Assembly: GCA_930990665.1 (NCBI GenBank)
Contig: CAKNQN010000005.1
Location: 1-64,000 of the forward strand
Reading direction: 5' to 3'
Length of the DNA stretch: 64,000 nt
Origin: an uncultured Clostridia bacterium
GTDB lineage: Bacteria; Bacillota; Clostridia; Christensenellales; Borkfalkiaceae
A program made the position numbers and the translations under genes. The notes beneath the pieces are model-generated. The model was not told the DNA's origin. It saw only the letters and a list, made by a program, of their open reading frames with translations, and did not search any database. Shown here piece by piece: positions 18,632 through 27,499 of the stretch; position 1 is the stretch's first letter; each line of letters opens with the position of its first letter.

Positions 18632-21178
18632 TCAGTAGAAAATGGCGTAGAGCACGACATCCCGGTCGGCGACGATCTGCGTCACGAGATTTCCTTCCGC
18701 ATCGTACCAGCCCCCGAACGTCTTGCCGCCGAAGGAGCCGAGATCGGCAAGAACGAGCGTTTCCCCTTCGGTGAGCGCGCTCTTGTTGGAAGCGGCGTTC
18801 TCTGCACCGCCTGTCACATAGACGACGGAAATGATCTTTTTCCATTCCGCCTCGATGGCTGCGCCCGTATTCTCGTAAGCCGTCGGATCGTCTACGCGCT
18901 CGCCGTCGACAAACCAGCCGTCGAACACATACCCGTCCTTTACGGGGCGAAGAGGATCGCCGTACACTTTGCCTCCGTTGAGGATGTACCCCGATTCGGG
19001 CAGAGACTGCTCACTGTAAGAACCCGTAAAGAGGATGCTCCTGAATCCGACATCCGTCCAAGTGGTACCGAAGTACTGCAATTTGACGACCGCAGACGTA
19101 CGGCCCTCTACCGGAAGAGAATACTGAAAACTCACGCCCGACCCGTAATATTCCGCGTTGTTGTACGTGACGAGCGTTTCAAAGGTCTCGCCGCCGTCAT
19201 AGCTGATCAGGATGCGCAGGGCGAGTTCGGAATCTTTTTCTTTGAACCCGAACGTCTGCGCTTCGGAATAGGTGATCCCGTTATAGATGCGCTCCTCAAA
19301 CGAATACGTCCGCGCGATCTGCGCGATATCCATGACGCAGGAGAAATCCAGCGTTTTCAGCGCGGCGCCTTCGGGCGCGTCAAAAGAGTAAGTGATATAT
19401 GCCTTCGCGCCCTGGTAATAGGGAGAACCCGTGCCGAGCAGGGAATCCACGAGATAGGCATCCAGGCTGTCCAGCATCCCGTCCGACCAGTCGGAGGCGC
19501 TCGCGGCGGCGCTTTCGAAACTGACCTGGAAGGACTCCCCTGCTTCGGCCAGAACGGTCTTTACCGTCCGGGCCTGAAATTCGATCGAAGTGAGGCTGAA
19601 ATCATCGCCGGTGACATAGACCCGCAGCCAAATCTCTTCGGCGCCCGTGACATACCTGTCAAGGATGAATTTCTCCCCGCTCCGGCCGGTCGCGTTGTCC
19701 TGATACAGGGCTGTCAGCCAATTTTCTCCATCCGTCGAAAGATCGACCTGAAACGCCGCGTAACCGCTATCGGGAAATTTGCAGAACGGAAGCGCCGTAA
19801 GCCCCTTGTATCGGTTTGCATCGCCCGCCGAAAGTTTATAGGTGACATATCCCGTTCCGTCTGTCGCGGAAAGGCCCTTTTTCTCTGTGATCCCCGCATT
19901 TTTGTAGGCATACACATTTTGCAGCCAACGTGCGGAGGAAGGATCGTAAACGACATAATTGTCGTAAATGCGCGTGCCCTGCGTCTCCTTGCCGACGAGC
20001 GTTTCCCCTCCTTCCGTGCTCGCGAGCGGCCGGATGCCGAGATCGAAAGTAAACTGGTTTTCTTCCATGAAGTACATCCCCGCATTTTCGCCGAGACCCA
20101 GTTCAGCCGCATACTTTTCCACAGCCGGTGCGTAATAAGCGCAGTCTACCGTTCCGTCCGCGCGGAAGATCATCTGCGCAAAGACGCCCGCTCCGCCGAA
20201 CTCTTCTCCCTGCGTGTTGATCATGAACTGGTAAATGGGGTTGCCGTTGACGCCGAAATCCACTTTGCGCATGATACTGCCGTCATACCAGGAATGCCCG
20301 CACACGACCATGAAAATATTCTCGTGCAGCGAGAGAAAATTATTCCAGAGATAGTCGCCGCGCGCTTCCAGCGTTCCGTCGACATCCATGTACGCGTGCG
20401 TATTGACGATGATCTTGCAATCGGCGTTCTCCGCCGCCACTTCATTTGCCCAGGCGATCATCTCGTCGTTGGGGTACAGCCCCAAGCACAGGACCAGATA
20501 TTTCTGTCCGTTCCCTTCAAAATAATAGTAGGCCTGTTCGATATCGTCGTACTGCGCGCCGCCGAAATAGTGGGTGCCGTCTAAGACGCCCTCCGTTCCC
20601 ACCGCATATTTTTCAAACCGCGAAAGCGGAAACGCCTCGTTGAAAGTCTTGTTGATGCGATAACTGAACGCCATATCCTCGTAATCGTGGTTGCCCATCG
20701 TCAAAGCCACGGGGATCTCCGCGTCTTCCAGCTTCTGCACCTGGTCGCTGACAAATTTCTTTTGCTGCCACCAATACTTATTTTCGGGGTCATCGCCGCG
20801 GTTGGAGCCGTAAGGATCTTCCGAATCATATCCGCCGATCATGGAAGCAAAATCCACTACATCGAAGATATCCCCTACGTTGAGAACCATTTTCAGATTC
20901 ATCGCCTCGCCGTTTTCGGCAAGATAATCATAGCTCGCCTCGAGGTATTCTTTCCAGGATCCCTCGACGATCTGCTGATCGCCGATCACCGCGATAGAAA
21001 AATCCCCTTCCTGCTCGTTTACGGTCGTATCCACAGACGGCGTTTTTATCCAACGTCCGCTCAACTGATCGGCTTCCACACGGAGCGATACCCCCGCGGA
21101 AAGAACGCCGATCAGGATTGCCAAAGAAAAGACAAAGAACATGATCCCGAGACAGAGAGCTCTCGATTTTGTTTTCAT
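18632..21178 (-). CDS. Secreted metallophosphoesterase with C-terminal Listeria-Bacteroides-type repeats
   Basis: An 848-residue exported protein: N-terminal signal/anchor helix (residues ~8-32), then a calcineurin-like phosphoesterase domain (about 55-330) with its metal-binding blocks in order: VIGDQQ (~64), NVGDIFD (~100), GNHDYE (~163), NTHAYMD (~258) and CGHSWYDGS (~293). A beta-sandwich region follows. The C-terminus has repeats of the Listeria-Bacteroides (Flg_new/InlB B-repeat) type: SGYILNGGKVYGDP...DGYVFDGWFVDG and FGGKTFGGWYDAEGN...VVLYAIFY. The substrate is unknown; surface-exposed phosphomonoester or diester cleavage is likely. Its ATG overlaps the stop of the 1348-aa gene (ATGA), so the two are co-expressed. 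Confidence 0.85.
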   Translation of the reverse strand: MKTKSRALCLGIMFFVFSLAILIGVLSAGVSLRVEADQLSGRWIKTPSVDTTVNEQEGDFSIAVIGDQQIVEGSWKEYLEASYDYLAENGEAMNLKMVLNVGDIFDVVDFASMIGGYDSEDPYGSNRGDDPENKYWWQQKKFVSDQVQKLEDAEIPVALTMGNHDYEDMAFSYRINKTFNEAFPLSRFEKYAVGTEGVLDGTHYFGGAQYDDIEQAYYYFEGNGQKYLVLCLGLYPNDEMIAWANEVAAENADCKIIVNTHAYMDVDGTLEARGDYLWNNFLSLHENIFMVVCGHSWYDGSIMRKVDFGVNGNPIYQFMINTQGEEFGGAGVFAQMIFRADGTVDCAYYAPAVEKYAAELGLGENAGMYFMEENQFTFDLGIRPLASTEGGETLVGKETQGTRIYDNYVVYDPSSARWLQNVYAYKNAGITEKKGLSATDGTGYVTYKLSAGDANRYKGLTALPFCKFPDSGYAAFQVDLSTDGENWLTALYQDNATGRSGEKFILDRYVTGAEEIWLRVYVTGDDFSLTSIEFQARTVKTVLAEAGESFQVSFESAAASASDWSDGMLDSLDAYLVDSLLGTGSPYYQGAKAYITYSFDAPEGAALKTLDFSCVMDIAQIARTYSFEERIYNGITYSEAQTFGFKEKDSELALRILISYDGGETFETLVTYNNAEYYGSGVSFQYSLPVEGRTSAVVKLQYFGTTWTDVGFRSILFTGSYSEQSLPESGYILNGGKVYGDPLRPVKDGYVFDGWFVDGERVDDPTAYENTGAAIEAEWKKIISVVYVTGGAENAASNKSALTEGETLVLADLGSFGGKTFGGWYDAEGNLVTQIVADRDVVLYAIFY

Positions 21179-24100
21179 TTTCCCTCCTTATGCGCATTTC
21201 CCTTGCGCAGTAAAACCGCCGCTGCCAACCCGGCCGCCAATGCCGCCGCCAGATTTGCCATGCCGATATTTCCGCTGCATCCGCCCGTTTCCGCCTTTTC
21301 CGTCTCCGTCCATTTCGCATATACCGTGACAGGTCCCTGCGTTCCGGGCGCGATCTCGCTGATCGGGCTCCGGAAATCCGGATCGGTGTACCAGCCGTCA
21401 AAGCGATACCCCACGCGGGTGGGCGCCTGCAATTTGAAGCCCTTCTCCGTCTGATAGGTCGGGGCATTCGCCGCCGTATTCTGCCCTCCGTTCAGGACAT
21501 AATCGATCGTCCATTTAACGGGAATATCCTCCGCACTGTCCGGCACCCACTTCGCATACAGCGTGATGTCGCCCGTTCTGCCCGCGGCGATCTCCGTCAC
21601 ACGAAGCGTGCATGCCTCATCCGCATACCATCCCGCAAAGACGTACCCTTCGCGCACCGCATCCAGGAGCACGACCGCACTCGTCGAATCGTAAATTTCC
21701 GGATTGGACGCATTGTTTGTTCCGTCGTTCAATACGTAATGGATCTTTCCGTCCACGCGCGTGACAGGCAAATAGATCACGAGATCCCCGGTGACCGGTT
21801 CAAGCAGATCCCATTCCTGCGTGCGCTCCTTATCCGTATAGATCTTGTCTGAATCCAGCACATACCCCTCCTGAAGGCGGATCTGCGAAAGATCCAGAGG
21901 CGTTCCCTTCTCCTGGGTGTACAAAACGTCCCGGTAATCGCCGTAATCGATGGTCAGCTCCACCACTTCATAGGTAAAGCGGATGTCCAGACTCTTGAGC
22001 AGCGTCCAGTTCGCCGAATTGGACCCCACTTCCACTTTCAGATAAAATTCGGTGCGGCCGACCACATATTCGCTCAGATTCTGCGTGATCGTGACAAAGT
22101 TCTCTCCCTGTTTGTTCAGCAAACTCTTGTAAATGAGGCGGTAATCGGAATCGTCGTAGCTGATGTAATAGTCCACCCGTTCGTTTGTCTGCATACCCAG
22201 AAAATCAAACAATTTGGCTTCCGTCACCAACGTCGCCGATTCGAAAGTCCTGCCGCCATCCGCCGCAAACTTATACGTTATGTACCCGACTCCGCCGTCG
22301 ATCCCCAATGCATGGAAAGATTCGTCCGTGATATACAAATTTTCAAAATCATACAGCCCCTCTTTCCAGTCATTGCCATACATCTGACTTTCGTCATAGC
22401 GGATAGAAAAATCTCCGTGCAGCGTCGTGCGCTCCATAAACGAGGCAAAAATAGTGTGGTCTTCCGAGACCTGTCTCAAAGTGTAAGTCGTGCCGCCCGT
22501 CAAAAATACCTCTGCCCCGTCGATGCGCAGAGAATAGATGAGCCAGCCTTGCGCGGGTTCCATTTCCAAGACCAGCGTTTCCCCGGCCTGGATCCGGGTA
22601 AGATCGCCGTTTGTCAACGTGCCTTCCCCTTCCACCGTTATATCCAGCGCATAGTAGATCGCTTCCCATTTCGCATAGAGATTCCAGTCTTTGAGTACGG
22701 ACGTGTCGATCTCCGTGACCGCCTCTCCCGAAAAATCAGGGCTTTCGTACCACCCGGCAAACGTGTAATATTCGCGTTCGGGAGAATTTAACATGATCGT
22801 TTCCTGCCCCTGCGTGTACTGCGTCGGGTTTCCCTCTCCCGTCATGGCGCCGCCGTTGAGCACATAGGAAATATTTCCGACCGCCTCGTATTCCGCCGTC
22901 GTGCTGTACACGGAAATTTCAAAGATCTCCGCCTTCAATACATGGAGCGCCACCGTTTCCGTCGGATGCAAGATCTCGACTTTGACATACACTTCACGCT
23001 TGTTGCGCACGGCCTCGTACAGATTCAGGCTGAGTTCGCGGTACGGTATCGCTTCCGGTACCGGCCGAACCAACAGATTTTCGTATGCTTTGCCCCCCAA
23101 AACTTCCGCGGCATCGAAAAATTCCGTAAAGTTCTCGCCGTCGTAGCCTACCGACAGGATCAGATCGGATCCTTCCAGCATCTTATAGGCCATATCCCAC
23201 TGCAGATTGACAAACATCCGGCCTTCCGGCGCCGTCAATTTGTATACAACATACCCGTTCGACGCATTGACTTCGCCGCCCCAGTTGCCGGACGGGATCA
23301 GCCCGAAAGTCGAGTTTCCGTCATAAACGCCGTCCGACTCCACGATGCCCGCATAATTTTCACTTAGAGCGGTGCCCTTGTCATTCCCGAATACATGGTT
23401 TATCTCTGTCTTGCCCGCGAACGGCTCCTGCGAGGCCGTAAAATGCACCTCTTTCAGAATGATCGGCATCTGATTGAGCGCCACCCGATCGACTTCGGGA
23501 CACTGCAGCACGACTTTGACATACATGATGCCGTACCCGTCGCTGTACGCACCAAGATTCACTTTCACATCGTTCAGCGAAAAGGAAAGATCCATTCCAT
23601 TCTGCTCGTAAAAACTGTACACCGTCTGCCAGTTGACAAGATCTTTACTGACCTGCACCTTCACGTCCGCGTTGCCGTTCGCAAACTGGCTCAGGCTCTC
23701 AAAACAGGCGAACCGGAGCTGCAAAGCAAGATCTTTCATCTGTAAACCGCGATCGGCGGAGATCGCGTAGGTGAGATATCCGGAGCAGGTATCCACTACG
23801 GCGCCCCAGACCTTGGCGGGAATGAGCGCGTAGTCCTTGTTTCCCGCCGCCTCATCCTTGACGACGCCGCCCCAATCGATCACCCCTTCAAACGTGCCGA
23901 CGCTGCCTCCCTGCGTCCAGTCGTTCTCGAGCTCGATGCCCGCAAGTTCGCCCTGGTCGGCATGGATAGCGATGTTGTACAGGCACAATCCCACTTTGCC
24001 AAGCGGGATGCCCGTTTGGTCCCAGCCCGCAATGCCCGTTTCCGCCGCCGTGAAATGCTCCACGTCAAAACGGATATACGCCACATGGCTGTTCGCTATG

Positions 24101-25221
24101 TACGCGTCCAGAGACAGGGGCGAATCGGTATTCGAATACCTGCCCGACGCCGCCGATGCCTGATCGTTTGTCTTTACATATCCCGCCGTCTTGTCAAAGT
24201 CGAACAATTCCGTCCAAACATTCCCGTCCGTGCTGACAGACACTTTCAGGTTGGCACCCAACTGATTGGATGCGTTGTACCAGTACACGCCGCCGGCATG
24301 CCCGCCGCCTGCCGTAAACGAAACATTTCCGCCCGTGAGCACTTCCCCTTCGTTCGCCGTCAGCGTATACAGAATGCTCCCGTCTCCGCCGCTCACCGTC
24401 GCCCCCCAGGCAGATCCCGGCACCGCGCCGTACTCCGCATTTCCGTCGAACACGAGATTGCTTACTTCCCCCACACTCTCTCCGGTCCGTATAGCGGTAA
24501 AATCATCCGACAGGTTAAAATCGTAGACATGTTCGATCTCTTCGCCCTGATCGGCGTGAATGGCTATGTTGTACAGGCACAACCCCACTTTGTCCAGCGG
24601 GATCCCCGTTTCGTCCCAGCCCGAAATACCCGTTTCCGCCGCCGTGAAATGCTCTACGTCAAAACGGATATACGCCACGCGGCTGTTCGTTATGTACGCG
24701 TCCAAGGAGAGGGGCGAATCGGTATTCGAATACCTGCCCTCCTCCGCCGACGCCTGCTCGTTCGTCTTTACGTATCCCGCCGTCTTGTCAAAGTCGAACA
24801 ATTCCGTCCAAACATTCCCGTCCGTGCTGACAGACACTTTCAGGTTGGCACCCAACTGATTGGATGCGTTGTACCAGTACACGCCGCCGGCATGCCCGCC
24901 GCCTGCCGTAAACGAAACATTTCCGCCCGTGAGCACTTCCCCTTCGTTCGCCGTCAGCGTATACAGAATGCTCCCGTCTCCGCCGCTCACCGTCGCCCCC
25001 CAGGCAGATCCCGGCACCGCGCCGTACTCCGCATTTCCGTCGAACACAAGATTGCTTACTTCCCCCACGCTCTCTCCGTTCTTTATGGCGGTGAAATCAT
25101 CCGACAGGCTGATCGAAGGCCCGTCCGCAGCACCGGTATCCAATGCGGACACCAGCCCTGCGCTCAAAACGCCACACAGCAAAGAGATCGTCATCAAAGC
25201 AATGATAAAACTCTTTTTCAT
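21175..25221 (-). CDS. Giant surface protein (1348 aa): duplicated N-terminal module, InlB-type repeats, Cys-containing C-terminal anchor
   Basis: No overall family recognised. Signal peptide about residues 1-29 (MKKSFIIALMTISLLCGVLS). Two nearly identical 198-residue modules follow (starting ~38 and ~236; DDFTAIKNGESVGEVSNL in one, DDFTAIRTGESVGEVSNL in the other), then more divergent beta-sandwich modules with discoidin-like strands. Near residues 784-860, 1159-1225 and 1240-1305 are Listeria-Bacteroides repeats (YVLNGGQNTAANAP...GYRFDGWYTD...VTVYAKW). The end is GGCSGNIGMANLAAALAAGL then VLLRKGNAHKEGK: a Gly-Gly-Cys-Ser-Gly motif, a helix and a basic tail, like Cys-type C-terminal sorting signals. 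First gene of locus 1. Confidence 0.8.
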   Translation of the reverse strand: MKKSFIIALMTISLLCGVLSAGLVSALDTGAADGPSISLSDDFTAIKNGESVGEVSNLVFDGNAEYGAVPGSAWGATVSGGDGSILYTLTANEGEVLTGGNVSFTAGGGHAGGVYWYNASNQLGANLKVSVSTDGNVWTELFDFDKTAGYVKTNEQASAEEGRYSNTDSPLSLDAYITNSRVAYIRFDVEHFTAAETGISGWDETGIPLDKVGLCLYNIAIHADQGEEIEHVYDFNLSDDFTAIRTGESVGEVSNLVFDGNAEYGAVPGSAWGATVSGGDGSILYTLTANEGEVLTGGNVSFTAGGGHAGGVYWYNASNQLGANLKVSVSTDGNVWTELFDFDKTAGYVKTNDQASAASGRYSNTDSPLSLDAYIANSHVAYIRFDVEHFTAAETGIAGWDQTGIPLGKVGLCLYNIAIHADQGELAGIELENDWTQGGSVGTFEGVIDWGGVVKDEAAGNKDYALIPAKVWGAVVDTCSGYLTYAISADRGLQMKDLALQLRFACFESLSQFANGNADVKVQVSKDLVNWQTVYSFYEQNGMDLSFSLNDVKVNLGAYSDGYGIMYVKVVLQCPEVDRVALNQMPIILKEVHFTASQEPFAGKTEINHVFGNDKGTALSENYAGIVESDGVYDGNSTFGLIPSGNWGGEVNASNGYVVYKLTAPEGRMFVNLQWDMAYKMLEGSDLILSVGYDGENFTEFFDAAEVLGGKAYENLLVRPVPEAIPYRELSLNLYEAVRNKREVYVKVEILHPTETVALHVLKAEIFEISVYSTTAEYEAVGNISYVLNGGAMTGEGNPTQYTQGQETIMLNSPEREYYTFAGWYESPDFSGEAVTEIDTSVLKDWNLYAKWEAIYYALDITVEGEGTLTNGDLTRIQAGETLVLEMEPAQGWLIYSLRIDGAEVFLTGGTTYTLRQVSEDHTIFASFMERTTLHGDFSIRYDESQMYGNDWKEGLYDFENLYITDESFHALGIDGGVGYITYKFAADGGRTFESATLVTEAKLFDFLGMQTNERVDYYISYDDSDYRLIYKSLLNKQGENFVTITQNLSEYVVGRTEFYLKVEVGSNSANWTLLKSLDIRFTYEVVELTIDYGDYRDVLYTQEKGTPLDLSQIRLQEGYVLDSDKIYTDKERTQEWDLLEPVTGDLVIYLPVTRVDGKIHYVLNDGTNNASNPEIYDSTSAVVLLDAVREGYVFAGWYADEACTLRVTEIAAGRTGDITLYAKWVPDSAEDIPVKWTIDYVLNGGQNTAANAPTYQTEKGFKLQAPTRVGYRFDGWYTDPDFRSPISEIAPGTQGPVTVYAKWTETEKAETGGCSGNIGMANLAAALAAGLAAAVLLRKGNAHKEGK
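23950..25117 (-). repeat. 594-bp-offset near-identical duplication inside the 1348-aa gene
   Basis: The segment 23950-24523 repeats at 24544-25117 with an offset of exactly 594 bp (198 codons). Long stretches, for example 24180-24480 against 24774-25074, are almost identical at DNA level including synonymous sites, while the edges differ more. This suggests recent duplication or gene conversion. Confidence 0.85.
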
Positions 25222-25253
25222 GTTTTGACTCCCATTCTGTTTTTGATAAATCT

Positions 25254-25282
25254 ATTTTACCACACGGTTTTCATTTTGTAAA
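25254..25282 (-). promoter_or_regulatory. Promoter of the 1348-aa protein / metallophosphoesterase unit
   Basis: Minus strand: TTTACA (25277-25282), 17-bp spacer, TAAAAT (25254-25259), about 33 bp before the ATG at 25221. Confidence 0.7.
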
Positions 25283-25283
25283 T

Positions 25284-25317
25284 ATATTCATGTTTCCTGA
25301 TACAGCACTCATGTTGC
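25284..25317 (-). promoter_or_regulatory. Putative AraC operator, first copy (direct repeat, 21 bp)
   Basis: Minus-strand half-sites GCAACATGAGTGC (25305-25317) and GAAACATGAATAT (25284-25296), offset 21 bp; the proximal one ends 1 bp before -35. Geometry is identical to the site at 18554-18587. Confidence 0.65.
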
Positions 25318-25680
25318 GCAATTTTTTTACTGAATTTTTTATTCTTTCAGAATCGACAGAACATTCCTCTCACAACAGGAAGACACTGCCCCGACTCTTC
25401 TGAAACCCGGACAGAAATACGGATATTGGAAATCCCCATCCGCCAGAACGGTACGCGGATGCCGTTTTACAGTCGGAGGCTCCGGTTCTTTTCTGCCTCT
25501 GAAAGCGGCGGATCGACAATCGGATCCCCTGATTCGGAGAAAGTCCGCTTTGGGCGCCGTTCCCTTAAAAATCGACCGATCATTTTTTCCGAAAGATCGA
25601 CCTGTACAGGGCAATCTTTTGTTTTCGTATGCCGCATCCATGTCTGAAGACCGATCGCGCGCGCCTGATTGTTTCTGCTA
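25318..25680. other. Intergenic stretch without a recognisable gene
   Basis: Between the locus 1 promoter region and the hydrogenase terminator. Short ORFs on both strands lack ribosome binding sites and recognisable sequence; I see nothing else in it. Confidence 0.5.
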
Positions 25681-25721
25681 CAAAAACAAAAAATCCGTTC
25701 CGCGCAAACTGCGCGGAACGG
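25681..25721 (-). terminator. Intrinsic terminator of the hydrogenase operon
   Basis: Stem CCGTTCCGCGCA (25695-25706) / TGCGCGGAACGG (25710-25721), loop AAC; on the minus strand it is followed by ATTTTTTGTTTTTG. It lies just after the hydA stop at 25745. Confidence 0.9.
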
Positions 25722-25744
25722 GGGTTTTCCTATACGTTATCCGA

Positions 25745-27478
25745 TTATTTGTGCTTTCTGTCTACATACGAGGTGTGCAGGATCTCATGCGCCTTGTGCG
25801 AACCGGGTTCACCGAAGAAGTCTTTGTAAAGTTCCTGGATTGCCGGGTTTTCGTGGCTCTTGCGGATATGCGCCTTTTTGTCCTCGTCGTACAGGGCCTT
25901 TGCACGCTTGGAACGCAGGTCGACCTGACGGCGGGTATAGGCGCTCTGAATGGGCTGTCCGCCGCCGTTGACGCAGCCGCCCGGGCAACACATGACTTCC
26001 ACAAAGGTGTAGTCGCACTCGCCCTTTTTGATCTTGTCGCACAGCTCCTTGGCATTGGTGAGCCCGCTGGCCACCGCCACTTTCACCTTGACGCCGTCGA
26101 GATCGTACGACGCTTCCTTGATCCCTTTGATGCCGCGCACGTCCTTGAAATCGACCTTGTCGAGCGGTTTGCCGGTGATCGTTTCCGCCGCCGTGCGGAG
26201 AGCCGCCTCCATCACGCCGCCCGTCGCGCCGAATATGACGCCCGCGCCCGTAAATTCGCCGAGCGGGTTGTCAAAGGTACCGTCGGGCAGTTCGTTGTAA
26301 AGGATACCCGACGTCTTGATCATCTTGGCAAGTTCGCGAGTGGTGAGAACGGCGTCGATGTCGGGATATCCGCTCGCGTCCTCGTCCGCCCTCGTCCTTT
26401 CAAATTTCTTCGCCGTGCAGGGCATGACGCCGACGACGTAAATGTTTTTCGGGTCGATCCCCTCTTTCTGCGCCCAATAGGTCTTGACGGTCGCGCCGAA
26501 CATCTGCATGGGCGACTTGCACGAAGAGAGGTTGGGGATAAGTTCGGGGTAATAGTATTCGACAAAGCGGATCCAGCCGGGCGAGCAGCTGGTGAACATG
26601 GGCAGCACGCCCCCCTCTTTGACGCGATGCACGAGCTCGTTCGCCTCTTCCATAATGGTGAGATCTGCGGCGAAGTTGACGTCGAAAACCTTGTCGAAGC
26701 CGAGCATGCGCAGAGCGGTGAACATCTTGCCTTCGGTATTGGTGCCGATGGGATAGCCGAATTCCTCGCCGATCGCGGCGCGCACGGCGGGAGCCGGCGC
26801 GACGACGACGACCTTTTCGGGGTCGGCGATCGCCTCGCGGACGTTGTCGATCTCCTCGCGCTCGTGCAGTGCGCCCGTCGGGCAGACGGCGATGCACTGT
26901 CCGCACGCCACGCAGGGAGCTTCGGCAAGATCTTCCTCAAACGCGCAGGCGATGTGGGTATTGAATCCGCGCTGCGCCGGCGCGATGACGGCGACCTGCT
27001 GCACGCTCTTGCAAACCGCCACGCAGCGGCGGCAGAGAACGCATTTTTCATTGTCGCGCACGAGATAGCTCGTCGAATGGTCGATCTCGCTGGGCGTATG
27101 CGCGCCCTTAAAGCGGTTTTCGTCGCAGCCGTATTCGTTGGAAAGTTTCTGCAGTTCGCAGTTGGTGGAGCGGACGCAGGAGAGGCACTCCTTCTTATGG
27201 TTGGAGAGCAGAAGCTCGAGCGTCGTCTTGCGGGACTTGCGCACCTTTTCCGTGTTGGTGAAGACTTCCATTCCCTCGTTGACGGGATAGACGCAGGAGG
27301 CGACCAGCGAACGGGCGCCCTTGACTTCCACCACGCAGATGCGGCAGGCACCGATCTCGTTGATGTCTTTCAGATAGCAGAGGGTGGGGATGTTGATGCC
27401 GGCCGTTTTGGCGGCTTCCAGGATGGTGCTCCCCTCTTTGACCTCTACGGGAATATTGTTTATTTTCAGATGTACCAT
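25745..27478 (-). CDS. hydA: [FeFe] hydrogenase catalytic subunit (HydA/HndD type)
   Basis: Group A [FeFe] hydrogenase of the multimeric NAD(P)H-linked type, 577 residues. Order: [2Fe-2S] domain (CYLKDINEIGACRICVVEVK near residues 34-53), His/Cys [4Fe-4S] site (HKKECLSCVRSTNC), two ferredoxin-like clusters (CVLCRRCVAVC and CVACGQCIAVC), then the H-cluster domain with L1 TSCSPGW (~294), L2 MPCTAKK (~352) and L3 EVMCCPGGC (~496). Two positions differ from the common TSCCPGW and EVMACPGGC forms. With the NuoE- and NuoF-like partners encoded upstream it should couple NADH and reduced ferredoxin to H2 formation (electron bifurcation or confurcation, inferred from the family). Cytoplasmic; no signal sequence. 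Confidence 0.95.
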   Translation of the reverse strand: MVHLKINNIPVEVKEGSTILEAAKTAGINIPTLCYLKDINEIGACRICVVEVKGARSLVASCVYPVNEGMEVFTNTEKVRKSRKTTLELLLSNHKKECLSCVRSTNCELQKLSNEYGCDENRFKGAHTPSEIDHSTSYLVRDNEKCVLCRRCVAVCKSVQQVAVIAPAQRGFNTHIACAFEEDLAEAPCVACGQCIAVCPTGALHEREEIDNVREAIADPEKVVVVAPAPAVRAAIGEEFGYPIGTNTEGKMFTALRMLGFDKVFDVNFAADLTIMEEANELVHRVKEGGVLPMFTSCSPGWIRFVEYYYPELIPNLSSCKSPMQMFGATVKTYWAQKEGIDPKNIYVVGVMPCTAKKFERTRADEDASGYPDIDAVLTTRELAKMIKTSGILYNELPDGTFDNPLGEFTGAGVIFGATGGVMEAALRTAAETITGKPLDKVDFKDVRGIKGIKEASYDLDGVKVKVAVASGLTNAKELCDKIKKGECDYTFVEVMCCPGGCVNGGGQPIQSAYTRRQVDLRSKRAKALYDEDKKAHIRKSHENPAIQELYKDFFGEPGSHKAHEILHTSYVDRKHK

Positions 27479-27499
27479 GATTTCTCTCTGACCTCCGCC

